This document shows positions 1-8,609 of a stretch of 24,517 nt of DNA, piece by piece. Source of the DNA: Heterotrichella gracilis (lineage: Eukaryota > Sar > Xanthophyceae > Tribonematales > Xanthonemataceae); assembly GCA_032358255.1 (NCBI GenBank), contig JAULBX010029047.1:1-24517 (forward strand), read 5' to 3'. How positions within the stretch are numbered: the stretch's first letter is position 1; each line of letters starts with the position of its first letter. The notes beneath the pieces were generated by a model. The model saw only the letters and a program-made list of their open reading frames with translations, was not told the DNA's origin and ran no database searches. Made by a program: the position numbers and the translations under genes.

Positions 1-108
1 GGGGGGGTGTATGCGCCCCTCTTCCCCCCTGCCAAGGTGGGGAAGGTCAGGCAGCTGTGTGGGGCGGGGAGTGTGGCGGATCTGCTGGTGTGTGCGAAGG
101 AGGCGTGA
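1..108 (+). CDS. 3' terminal exon of an unrecognised gene (partial)
   Basis: The frame is open from the window edge to a TGA at 106-108 and encodes about 35 residues ending in GSVADLLVCAKEA. I do not recognise the family. That it is coding is supported by a decayed copy of the whole segment at about 184-290, which keeps the core PAKVG..VRQL; elsewhere in this window such copies derive from real exon edges. A TGTAA, the usual green-algal poly(A) signal, follows at 132-136. The 5' part lies outside the window, so neither the start nor the exon's acceptor can be seen. It could also be a chance frame. Confidence 0.4.
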   Translation, partial: GGVYAPLFPPAKVGKVRQLCGAGSVADLLVCAKEA

Positions 109-131
109 AGAGGGGGATGTTGGGGCACAAT

Positions 132-136
132 TGTAA
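132..136 (+). terminator. Candidate poly(A) signal TGTAA of the first gene
   Basis: TGTAA lies 24 bases after the TGA at 106-108. In chlorophycean algae TGTAA is the common polyadenylation signal. A pentamer occurs often by chance, so support rests only on position. Confidence 0.3.
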
Positions 137-183
137 ATGGGGATGCTGCTAATGGCAGTGCGGTGAGGTGTTGAGGGAATCCA

Positions 184-290
184 GGTATGCCTTCGTTTGT
201 GCCAGCCAAGGTGGGGCCAGTGAGGCAGCTGTAAGGGATGGGGGAGTAAGCGGACTTGATGGGGTGTGCAATGGAGGCAGCGAGGAGGGA
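184..290 (+). repeat. Decayed copy of the terminal exon at 1-108
   Basis: The segment aligns with 7-113 over its length: GCCAAGGTGGGG, the following AGGCAGCTGT, and further on the GGACTTGATGGGGTGTGCAA that matches GGATCTGCTGGTGTGTGCGA. Indels and an early TAA show it is not a working exon end in the original frame. Confidence 0.6.
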
Positions 291-1890
291 GGAGGGAGAA
301 CTTGGGCTCAATATGGATGCAGCTCAGGTGGAGGTTGATTGTTGGCTTTCTAGAATGCAGGGGGGGTCAGACTGTCAGCCGAGGACAACACGCAGCATCA
401 GCTTCAATAGAATGTTCAGAATGAGCAGAGGCTTTTGGAACAAATTAATTCATAGGAGCGTTGGAGATCATATCATTGAATTTCTACAGTAGATTCAGTC
501 TCATTGGAAAGACATACGGTACCGTCATTTACATAGATCATTATTCCGTTGGATGTGCATAGCTGATTGGATGCCAATTACAGACTGGGTGGATGTGTGT
601 GCCACCATATTGGCTTTGCTGTTGGTGCTGTCTGTTAGTTGGTAGTGGAAGCAGTTAGCAGGCAGACTATGTCAACCATCTGATGTTGTTCAGATGCCAT
701 GGAAGTGGTTGGCAGGCAGACTATGCCATCTGATGATTCATAGTATAAGTTGATCACAGGGAGTCTGATGATTCATATTATACTTAGTAAGTTGATCACA
801 GGGAGTCTGATGATTCACACTGCATGGCATGATGCTACTTGGCTTCGGCCATATGGCAAGGTTTGTATATCTGATAGTATCACTAGTGTTCCGCCGCGTG
901 GTTCCGCTTTTCTCTCGGCTTCGCATTATGCATTATCATTATGCATATCAGTGATGGCACCTGTGATTGTGCAGCTAGATCATGGACGTTGGTGCAGTCC
1001 TGAACTGCCGGTTTGAGTAATAATATTATGCCTTTAGGCTCGGATTTAAACAGCATTTTGAGCTTTTTTCCAGGCGCGCTTTACAGGCCACAGCCGCTGC
1101 ACATGGTGAATTTGAGTAATGTCCTGTAAATTGCCACATGGTGATTTCTGCTGCAATTGTGGAATAAGTGCCACTGGCCAAAATGCCTGAACAACCTCCC
1201 GAATTGGCTGTTGCAGGCATGGTGTCAGACAGGCACCGTGACAAGCTTGATGACAGCAGTAAACTAGAGTAAAGAGCACTGCAAGGCAAGCCAATATATG
1301 AACTTGGGTGCGCGACAGGCACACCTCATACGCGTGTACAGATGCTGCCAATGTAAAGGGAAAACCTACTGCATATGCCATGGCATTTGCCCTAAAGGCA
1401 GAGTGCGTCTGGTGGCGCGTGAGGGGTTCTTTTTTACGCTCTGGTCCTGGTTAATTCGTTCTGAAACTTTCACGGCCCCGGGTTGGGACACCACACGAAA
1501 CATCCTATACAGCATTGCCTGTCATGACATATGACTGGCCTGCCAGATCAGGGGATGACTGTCTGACACAGCTGATGGGACACCTAAAAGGGGCGTGATA
1601 AACTCTACCCTAAACCCTAATGCCAATCAAACAAACACTAAGGCGAACCAAGCCTGCCAGCGACCTTTATCTACCGTGACATGCCTGACAATGAAGCACT
1701 GGCCAGTGGCATGACTTCCAGCTGGACCTGGTAACATTCTAACCTGATGTATGCCAATGAACTGCTCTACCCGCCAGGCGCCTTGGCCACCCTCATTTGC
1801 AGTGCTGTTGCCTCCTTCATATTCAGCTTGCTGAGGCACAAACAGCAGCGCAGCCTCCATAAACTCCCACACCCTATATCCTCATCCCCC
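291..1890. other. Stretch without recognisable gene
   Basis: Short frames exist on both strands but none has recognisable protein features, splice context or a homologous partner in the window. It contains the tandem repeats at 646-817 and a short telomere-like motif (CCCTAAACCCTAA) near 1608-1620. It may be 3' UTR plus intergenic DNA of the two flanking genes. Confidence 0.5.
646..817. repeat. Two short imperfect/perfect tandem duplications
   Basis: A unit of about 36-40 bp containing GCAGGCAGACTATG and CATCTGATG occurs at 646-685 and 700-735. A second, exact 29-bp unit beginning AAGTTGATCACAGG occurs at 747-775 and 789-817. Nothing codes here. Confidence 0.8.
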
Positions 1891-2330
1891 ATCCCAAGGG
1901 CAGCCTCCCACAGCGCCTCTCGTGCACCCCTGGGCCGCTGAAACCCTAGCCAGCAGCGTAGCCTCCTCCAACGCCTCTCCTGCACCCTCTGGGCCGCTGA
2001 AACCCTAAACCCTAAGCCCTAAGCTGCCGCGTCCTAGTCAATACTTGGGGTATTTGGGGTCAAACTGCAGGGCAGCTTCCCTCAACTCCTCTCACGCACT
2101 TTTGGCCCGCTGACACCCTACACCTAGACCCTAGCTGCCGCCTCCTAGTCAGCGTAGCGCGGGTCGAACAGCATGGCAGCCTCCTCCAGCTCCTCCTGCG
2201 CATCCCTGGTTCGCTGGGGATCCCAGGGCTTGGCATGGCTCCCTCTACTCCCAGACCCTAAACCCTGATCCCTATAACGCAGCGTCCTCCAGCGCCTCTC
2301 GTGCAACCCTGGGCCGCTGAAACCCTAGAC
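1890..2330 (-). repeat. Array of decayed copies of the kinase gene's last exon end
   Basis: At least four or five partial copies of the 3' end of the kinase exon (real copy 2346-2440) lie in its 3' flank, near 1895-1940, 1953-1995, 2034-2115, 2150-2240 and 2280-2320. Shared pieces are the TAGTCAGCGTAGCGCGGGTC stop-codon region and CCTGGGCCGCTG. The copies are separated by AAACCCTA-type telomere-like stretches. The copy at 2150-2240 is the best preserved. Confidence 0.8.
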
Positions 2331-2345
2331 CCTAGCCGCCACCTC

Positions 2346-4397
2346 CTAGTCAGCGTAGCGCGGGTCGAACAACGTGGCAGCCTCCCTCAACTCCTCCCGC
2401 GCATCCCTGGGCCGCTGGGGATCCCAGGGCACGGCATGGCTGAGGTCGATGAGCCATAGGCGCAGTCCCGGGGATCCCTCACCGCCTGCCCCCTTTGCCA
2501 AAAGCACGTTGCGCCTTGCCACGTCGCCATGCAGCAGCCCTACACTGTGCAGCTGCCTCAGCGCGTGCTGGAGACTCTCCTGCAGCAAGGGAAATACAGA
2601 AAATAAGAAACTGATGGAAAATAAAAAAATATACGATTTGGAAAGATGATAGAAGACAGGATGGTACTACAAGGGATCTTCAGATAATGAAGTGATAGGG
2701 ATTGCTATGTATTGCTAATCTGGCTGTGCTTTGGAAGTGGTAAAAATGTCAAGACAATGAGATAATGGATAGGACTACCTGACCTGACCTTGTGCCCTAT
2801 TATTACCATTGCCTGCAAGTAAATATACACACAAAGAACCAAAGAACTACGCATATATATTCTTGACTGCAAGTAGATGCACACACAAAAAACTATGCAA
2901 AATATGTAGAAGTTCACTGCCCTTGCCTGCAGGTGCGGCTCCATGTGTGCGGAGTTTAGGGTTAAGGGTATAGGGTGTAGGGTTTAGTCCAGCACCTGCC
3001 TGCAGGTGCGGCTCTCTGTGCGCGGGGTTGCTTGGATCCAGTTGTTGGGCAGAGGGGATCAACTCAGTGGCAAACAGCGCTGTGCCCTTGCCCTCCACCC
3101 CCTTTGTGATCACGCCCGCTGCCAGCGCACGAGGGAGCACCACGCCCTGCAGCAGGTTAGGGTGTAGGGTTTAGGGAGTTCTGCAGCCATTAGGGTGTAG
3201 GGTTTAGGGAGAGCGGCCAACGCACGAGGAATCGCCACGCCCTGCAGCAGATGATGGTTTAGGGAGTACGGCGGCAACTCACGAGGAAGCACCACACCCT
3301 GCATCAGGGATGACAAATACATGCACGGAAGCACTTGAATGGAATGGGTATATCAATAAAGGGAATGAAATGCAAGATTTGATACATGAGATACCATGAA
3401 GGAATCAAGATGGAATAAATACAGCGCTGCAGTTGTTTCAACGAACAGCGTCTTCTGGGATTATCAGAGCATGCACACAAAGGACAGGAATAGGGCAATG
3501 CCAACCTATCCTTCAGCCCTTTTTTTTTACAGAAACGGACTGGGTTAGCAGTGCGTTGTACATACAACAAGGCCGTGGCATACACAAATATATGGTTTTT
3601 TATTTTTATTTTTATTTTTTTGCATTCTGCACAGTTCCTTGCCTGCAGTGCCTGGGCCTTGGCATACGCCTCGATCTTGTTCTCGATGAGGCGAGCTGCG
3701 TCATCGTTCAGGTGGCACAGCTTCACGGCAGCCGAGCAGCCGCAGGGCATGCTGCGCAGCACAGAAAACTAGTCAGCATGTCAAGCGTGCGACCGGTGCC
3801 TGTTACAACCCTTGTCTAGGGTTTATATTGCTGCAGCAGGGTTGTCCACTGTGCGCACTCACACAGAAGACCGGCATGGAGCAATAAGATGATATGCCAT
3901 GGTGTTTAGGGTTTAGGGTTTAGGGTTTTGGGCTGCCACAGGCAGCCGAGGAGCCATGCCACCACCAGTGGCATCATCATCACGACTCTGCAAGGCCTGT
4001 CTGGACCTATTCAAATCGCGCTTGTGGAATTGTTTGAAGATCCATTTTTCAAATGATGTCATCTTTTGCAGAATGGTGACGTCAGCCATGCCACCATGTG
4101 TGCCACTGGTACATTACTGGGGATTGCGGTGGATGCCCGGAAATTGCAACCTGTGCGCGGCCTACCCCCGCGCATGCACGCATCGCATGTGGGGATGCAG
4201 AAACCCTACGAGGGTGTGGCGCAGCGCCTGTGCACGCCTCACCTCCACTCGTATACTTCCCCAGTGCAGCCGATGCCCACACCTTTCACCACATCCTCAA
4301 AATCGAATGTGGCCGCAGCAGCAGCCAGCGCCTCCCGATGGTTACCCGCGTGCACAGCCAGGGAAGCGGCCGCGTCCCCGTTCACTTCCTCTCCCAT
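2346..4397 (-). CDS. Small protein-kinase-like protein, 4 exons, 214 aa
   Basis: Exons (transcription order) are 4397-4243, 3751-3643, 3146-3000 and 2579-2346, with phases 2, 0, 0 all consistent. Exon 1 starts at ATG 4397 and ends in the glycine loop GVGIGCTGEVYEW. Exon 2 has the ATP-lysine (AAVKLC) and the helix-C glutamate (IENKIEAY). Exon 3 is a short linker to the hinge (LFATELI). Exon 4 has the catalytic loop HGDVARRNVLL (Asp base, Asn metal ligand) and IDLSHA in the DFG position, with DLS instead of DFG. It stops at TAG 2346-2348 soon after, so most of the C-lobe is missing, as in small kinases related to lipopolysaccharide/RIO-type kinases and fungal kinase-like proteins. Introns 2 and 3 appear to use GC donors (CAG|GCAAGG, CAG|GCAGGT). 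Substrate is unknown; activity is plausible but the DLS makes it uncertain. Confidence 0.82.
2925..2960 (-). repeat. Partial copy of kinase exon 3 donor end
   Basis: On the - strand the piece GGAGCCGCACCTGCAG followed by GCAAGG repeats the end of exon 3 (GAGCCGCACCTGCAG|GCAGGT at 3000). The two are separated by telomere-like CCCTAAA-type sequence at about 2955-2990. Using the copy's splice site would give the wrong phase for exon 4. Confidence 0.65.
3200..3310 (-). repeat. Two partial copies of kinase exon 3 acceptor end
   Basis: The acceptor and first 30-35 bases of exon 3 (real copy ending at 3146) recur at 3211-3250 and 3268-3307. On the - strand each reads CTGCAG (or ATGCAG) followed by GG(C/T)GTGG and CCTCGTG, matching the residues GVVLPRAL. 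Each is followed by telomere-like GTTTAGGG-type sequence where the exon match ends. Confidence 0.8.
3905..3925 (+). repeat. Interstitial telomere-like run (TTTAGGG)3
   Basis: Three exact tandem TTTAGGG units, the clearest run in the window, lie in the first intron of the kinase gene. Similar one- to two-unit runs occur near 1608, 2000, 2960, 3160, 3190, 10226, 15822, 16540, 18338 and 20848. Confidence 0.9.
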
Positions 4398-4816
4398 GGC
4401 CACAGGCCCGTGGAGGCGGCACTGGGTGGTGGTGCGCGGGCCTGCTGGGCCTGGTACAACAAATTTAACCTCATTTGAAGAATTGAGGTCGTCACATAAA
4501 GTACATTAAGTTCTTTTAATGCTGGGTCTGGGTACACCACATGAACAGGTATAAGAATTGAAGTAATTACATGAACTCCATCACCCAACCCTAAACCTAA
4601 AACAGTAAACAGCCACATACGATACCCCCTCGCATCATCAGCCCACTTGAAGTAAATATTTGCTTTCCAGCTTAAAAGCCAGGTTAGCATGTCTGGGTAT
4701 GCCTCACCCCAGTCCTAGAGCCAAGGCTTAACTGACACTGTTTCCAGTGTGGCCGATGGTGGCCAACCAGTCGTGCCGCTTACCCAGCACAGCATGATAG
4801 GAACATTTGTTATCTA
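4398..4816. other. Intergenic stretch between kinase gene and AT-rich island
   Basis: Short open frames overlap here on both strands without recognisable features. The kinase promoter should lie here, but I see no clear TATA box. An 11-bp inverted repeat, GTGCCGCTTAC at 4773-4783 and its complement at 4839-4849, brackets the left edge of the AT-rich island. Confidence 0.4.
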
Positions 4817-5497
4817 TCACCCTTGGCACTGCTCTTGAGTAAGCGGCACTCCAATCTTGATAATTTTTCTTACCTTTTTAAATTCAAGTTTCTTTAGTGC
4901 AGGAAATTTCTTTAGTTCTTGCTCAGTTAAAGTATCCCAAAAGAAAGGTTCTTTTGCGGCCTTTGTAAGGTTTGGAACTACTTTCTCATCAACAAGATTT
5001 ACACCAATATTGATATGGCAACCTTCAAAATCGAGACTACGAAGTTTAAGTCCTGTCTTTTCATAAAAACCATCCATTAGAAGCTGTTTTGTTTTACTAT
5101 GTATATTTAACAAAGTATTTGCCCCTTGTGGGCGTAAACGTGGATGGTTATCTTTCCCGTCGAGATATTAAGTTGCAAATATACTTCCACAAAATTTCCT
5201 ATCTTGCTGAATATTAACTATATCAGGATATAGTTCTTTTGAATTATATATTGCTAAAGCCCATATATATGAAAATTGATAGAAATTTTGACCAAAATAA
5301 AAAGACACTTTATTTATATCCTTTATAACTTTAATACGTTTTCCAATTAATTCTGCGTAACCATAAGGTTTTTGGCAATTATATGAAGTATGTGACACAA
5401 ATTGTAGTTTGTTGAGTTTTTTTACGATTAAATCTTTGTAAAAACTAATTGCATTATAGGGCAGGGTTTTGTTGACCTGCGAATATTCATATGCAGC
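4817..5497 (-). pseudogene. AT-rich foreign-looking open frame broken by one TAA
   Basis: On the - strand one frame runs from 5497 to a TGA at 4817-4819 and is interrupted only by a TAA at 5168-5170: 109 codons before it and 116 after. Codons are strongly A/T-ending and Lys/Asn/Ile/Tyr-rich, unlike the Ala/Gly-rich GC-ending exons around it. The second half contains RPQGANTLLNIHSK and LRSLDFEGCHINIGVNLV. That pattern (Arg, then a hydrophobic-Asp-Phe...His block) distantly recalls the palm entry of phage/plasmid-type DNA polymerases, but this is a guess. No ATG starts the frame; a splice acceptor (TTCGCAG) could lie near 5480. Options are an organelle-derived or plasmid/viral insertion, a pseudogene, or a gene with stop readthrough. 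Confidence 0.5.
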
Positions 5498-6078
5498 TCA
5501 CTGTCCGTGCTGCAAGAGAGATAAGAAAGAAAACAGGCGCCAAAGGCGTGAAGTAGGCGGCATAGCAGCCATGCCAATTTCAACCAGGGAACCCGTCGCG
5601 GTAAGTCGCGGAGAGGGGAAAAGATAGTGGTGGAACATCAGCAACAGTGTCGCATGGTGTAAAGCTCGTGTAAAGTGTATTATTACAAGCTTTGTGTTCA
5701 TCCTGGCCACCGAGCCTTGACTTGTTCACCGGACTATTGCAATATGTCAGCCATGGTGGATATCTCAGAAAATATATTCTCCTCCTATTGAATATCCACA
5801 AACAACCCACAAGGTCATTCTACGAATACACAAATGCTTCAACTTGCACCAAGCTAGGTTTGGCGTATCCCCAGGTGATAATGTAATCAGCACATCATCA
5901 GGCAACGTTCATGTGCAAATACAGGGAAGCTAATAGACGCCGAAATATAAATTATTAGTACTATTCAGACTTTCCCTCACAATGCAGTTCAGTAGCTGAG
6001 CCGCCTTCAAACGGGCAGCACTCGATGTTCATTCAAAAAATGTTGTGTGAATCTATGTTGCTCAAGGAATTGCTTTCA
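5498..6078. other. Stretch without recognisable gene (3' flank of Asn-rich gene)
   Basis: No supported coding region is visible. It probably holds the 3' UTR of the Asn-rich gene; on the - strand a TGTAA lies at 5684-5688. Confidence 0.4.
5684..5688 (-). terminator. Candidate poly(A) signal TGTAA of the Asn-rich gene
   Basis: TTACA on the + strand reads TGTAA on the - strand, about 390 bases after the stop at 6079-6081, a plausible 3' UTR length for a chlorophycean gene. It is supported only by position. Confidence 0.25.
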
Positions 6079-7867
6079 TTAACCGATCACATTTGCAGCA
6101 GCATTCTGGGCGTTGGCGTTGTTGCCCCCAGCGGCAGCAGCGTTCTGGTTGTTGTTGATGCGGTTGTTGTTGCCACCAGAGCTGCTGGAGCCAATGGCGT
6201 TAATGGCAGCATTCTGGGCGTTGGCGTTGTTGCCGCCAATGGCCAGGGCGTTCTGGTTGTTGTTGATCCTGTTGTTGTTGCCACCAGAGCTGCCGGAGCT
6301 AGAGCCAATGAGGTTCAGAGCAGCATTCTGGGCGTTGGCGTTGTTGCCAGCAATGGAAGCAGCGTTCTGGTTGTTGTTAATGCGGTTGGTGTTGCCACTG
6401 GAACTCCCGGACCCACTGCATGGCATGCAATTTGTCAGTCGACCAATGTGACCAATATGAAGTGTGGGTTGCGCAAAGCATGTAGTGCCTCATGCACATG
6501 GTTATTTGGAAAATTGTTGACGTGATGCGCAGTGGGTGTACTGGCCCTCAAACAAGCTGTGCTCTTGTTTCCTTTACTTCCTACCCTGGATTTAATATAC
6601 CTGACAATATGTGATGATAACCATTGCTCCAATGACATGCATCATTCCATGTATTAAACAAACGACCACAGACAGCCGTATGCCTCAATACATGCATGCA
6701 TGCATATGTGCTTTATGGTTGCTCTCACATAATTGCATCCAATCTCACCTTCCAGAGAGCAGGCGCCTGCCAATGACATTGGCAGCAGCGTTCTGGGCAT
6801 TGGCGTTGTTACCCCCAGCGGCAGCAGCGTTCTGGTTGTTGTTGATGCGGTTGTTGTTGCCACCAGAGCTGCTGGAGCCAATGGCGTTGATGGCAGCATT
6901 CTGGGCGTTGGCGTTATTGCCACCAATAGCCAGGGCGTTCTGGTTGTTGTTGATCCTGTTGTTGTTGCCACTAGAGCTGCCGGAGCTAGAGCCAATGAGG
7001 TTCAGAGCAGCATTCTGGGCGTTGGCGTTGTTGCCGGCAATGGAAGCAGCGTTCTGGTTGTTGTTGATGCGGTTGGTGTTGCCACTGGAACTCCCACTGC
7101 ATGGCAAGCAATATGTCAGCCAATTTCTTCCCAGGATAAGAAGAATGAAAGAAAGAAACAGGATCAAAAAGTTGCACCAGCACTCGAGCTCTGGGTTAGT
7201 TGCAGCAAATTACAGCCAGTTGGGATTTGGCAACAGGCAGGCAGCCTACCATGTAAGAATGCAAGGAAAATACGAAAAAAATGATGACTGCATACTTCAT
7301 TGATTAGCTGATGTGCGATGATTTGCATCCAATGGTGCTGCGCAATGAGATACTCGTATTGACAATATGAGCACCCATGTCAATTTAACGCAGTGCCTCT
7401 GTATATCTGTGATAATGCATCAGAATGCTGTAACAGCAATTTTGAGCACAGCTATTCCATAAGTACATTGCAATCGCCAAAGGCTGGGACAAGTCTCACC
7501 TTCCAGAGAGCAGGCGCCTGCCAATGGCATTCACGGCAACATTCTGGGCGTTAACATTGTTGCCCCCAGCGGCAGCAGCATTCTGGTTGTTGTTGATGCG
7601 GTTGTTGTTGCCACCAGAGCTGCTGGAGCCAATGGCGTTGATGGCAGCATTCTGGGCGTTGGCGTTATTGCCGCCAATAGCCAGGGCGTTCTGGTTGTTG
7701 TTGATGCGGTTGTTGTTGCCACCAGAGCTGCCGGAGCCAGAGCCAATGAGGTTCAGAGCAGCATTCTGGGTGTTGGCGTTGTTGCCGGCAACGGATGCAG
7801 CGTTCTGGTTGTTGTTGATGCGGTTGTTGTTTCCACTGGAACTCCCACTGCTGAGCAGTGTGCGTGC
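6079..7867 (-). repeat. Triplicated exon of the Asn-rich gene
   Basis: Three copies of an exon of about 340-370 bp lie at 6079-6415, 6749-7096 and 7500-7867, differing by scattered substitutions. The middle exon is flanked by phase-2 introns, so its insertion or loss keeps the frame. The first two in transcription order share the same donor context (CTCTGGAAG|GTGAGA). The last two share the acceptor context (CCATGCAG|TGGG). Inside each exon there is a second level of repetition (three units). Confidence 0.92.
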
Positions 7868-8392
7868 CTGCAATGTAGAACGATGGTCATTCTGCTGATA
7901 GTTCAAACCCAGATGTGCACATTCAGCTCATTCAAAAGCGCAATTGGTGCCATTGCAGTTTAGAATGCCATGCCAACCCTGCTACCTTTCACGTGTGCAC
8001 ACTCTAAAGCAGCATTGTACTCCACAATACATCGTCGCAGTTTGTCAAATTAAGATTTTTCTTTTGCAGGATTTAAGACAGTGCTTGCAGAAAAGAGACT
8101 TAGGTAGTGCAAGCTTGAATATTGTTGCACTCATGGCAGCAATAAATTGGCGACAAACCAGGCCGACCAGCGCATGCACATGGAAGATTAGTAATTAGTA
8201 AAAAATTGCCCTGTACCTGCTTATGTAATGGTAATGGTAATGTATGGTCCTCACCTGCGTTGCGCTGTCCTCCAATCCCAGCCCAAAGCAGGGCGCTGCG
8301 CAGCACCCCACCAGCAGCATGGCTAGCATTGCCACTGCAGCATGCCACTTACCCTCTGATGCTGAACAGCGCTTTGTGTGAAGCACGGCCAT
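6079..8392 (-). CDS. Secreted Asn-rich repeat protein, 4 exons, 396 aa
   Basis: Exons are 8392-8255, 7867-7500, 7096-6749 and 6415-6079 (phases 0, 2, 2 all match), with stop TAA at 6079-6081. Exon 1 encodes a signal peptide with hydrophobic core AMLAMLLVGCCAAPCFG. ATG 8392 is chosen because it is the first ATG after the upstream TATA box; ATG 8329 in the same frame is the alternative. Exons 2-4 are near-identical to one another, and each encodes three units of about 31-38 residues of the form NNNRINNNQNA...GNNANAQNAA.N.IG, separated by Ser/Gly linkers. Exon 2 opens with ARTLLSSG. The exon 2-3 and 3-4 junctions read GRRLLSGS, resembling subtilase/S1P-type (RRLL) cleavage sites. I do not recognise the family; cell-wall, matrix, amyloid-like or surface roles are all possible. 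The protein probably enters the secretory pathway. Confidence 0.85.
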
Positions 8393-8598
8393 TTTCACAG
8401 TGCAGGGATGTCAACACTGCCCGACAACCAAACTTTGACGTTGTGACGACAAAGAATGCGTTTAGGCACCAACCGAATGCAGGATCACTAGGGCAGGCTT
8501 GGTATGTCTGAGGGTTCGACAGAAGCAGGTGTAGGCAAATTGTTGGTGGTGAAGGTGCTTTGCAGCGCAAGATATGCTCTGGCGTCGAGCAAGCTTCG

Positions 8599-8606
8599 TT
8601 TATATA
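8599..8606 (-). promoter_or_regulatory. Candidate TATA box of the Asn-rich gene
   Basis: On the - strand the sequence is GGTATATAAACG, a strong TATA element. A start site about 30 bases downstream would give a 5' UTR of about 180 bases. No ATG occurs between there and ATG 8392, which fits a scanning ribosome starting at 8392. Confidence 0.5.
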
Positions 8607-8609
8607 CCA

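Noticed and set aside
3905..3925. True chromosome end suggested by TTTAGGG repeats
   Set aside because: Runs are three units or fewer, interstitial, in both orientations and embedded in introns, so they are not a telomere.
4066..4509. 147-codon + strand frame near the kinase gene start
   Set aside because: It overlaps kinase exon 1, whose - strand reading has a glycine-rich loop and a phase-matched donor. The + frame is low-complexity without motifs.
6025..7303. Long + strand frames rich in Ala/Leu/Val (e.g. AFWALALLPPA repeats) opposite the Asn-rich exons
   Set aside because: They mirror the repetitive - strand exons. The - strand set has splice sites with matching phases, a signal peptide and a TATA box, while the + strand frames have none of these.
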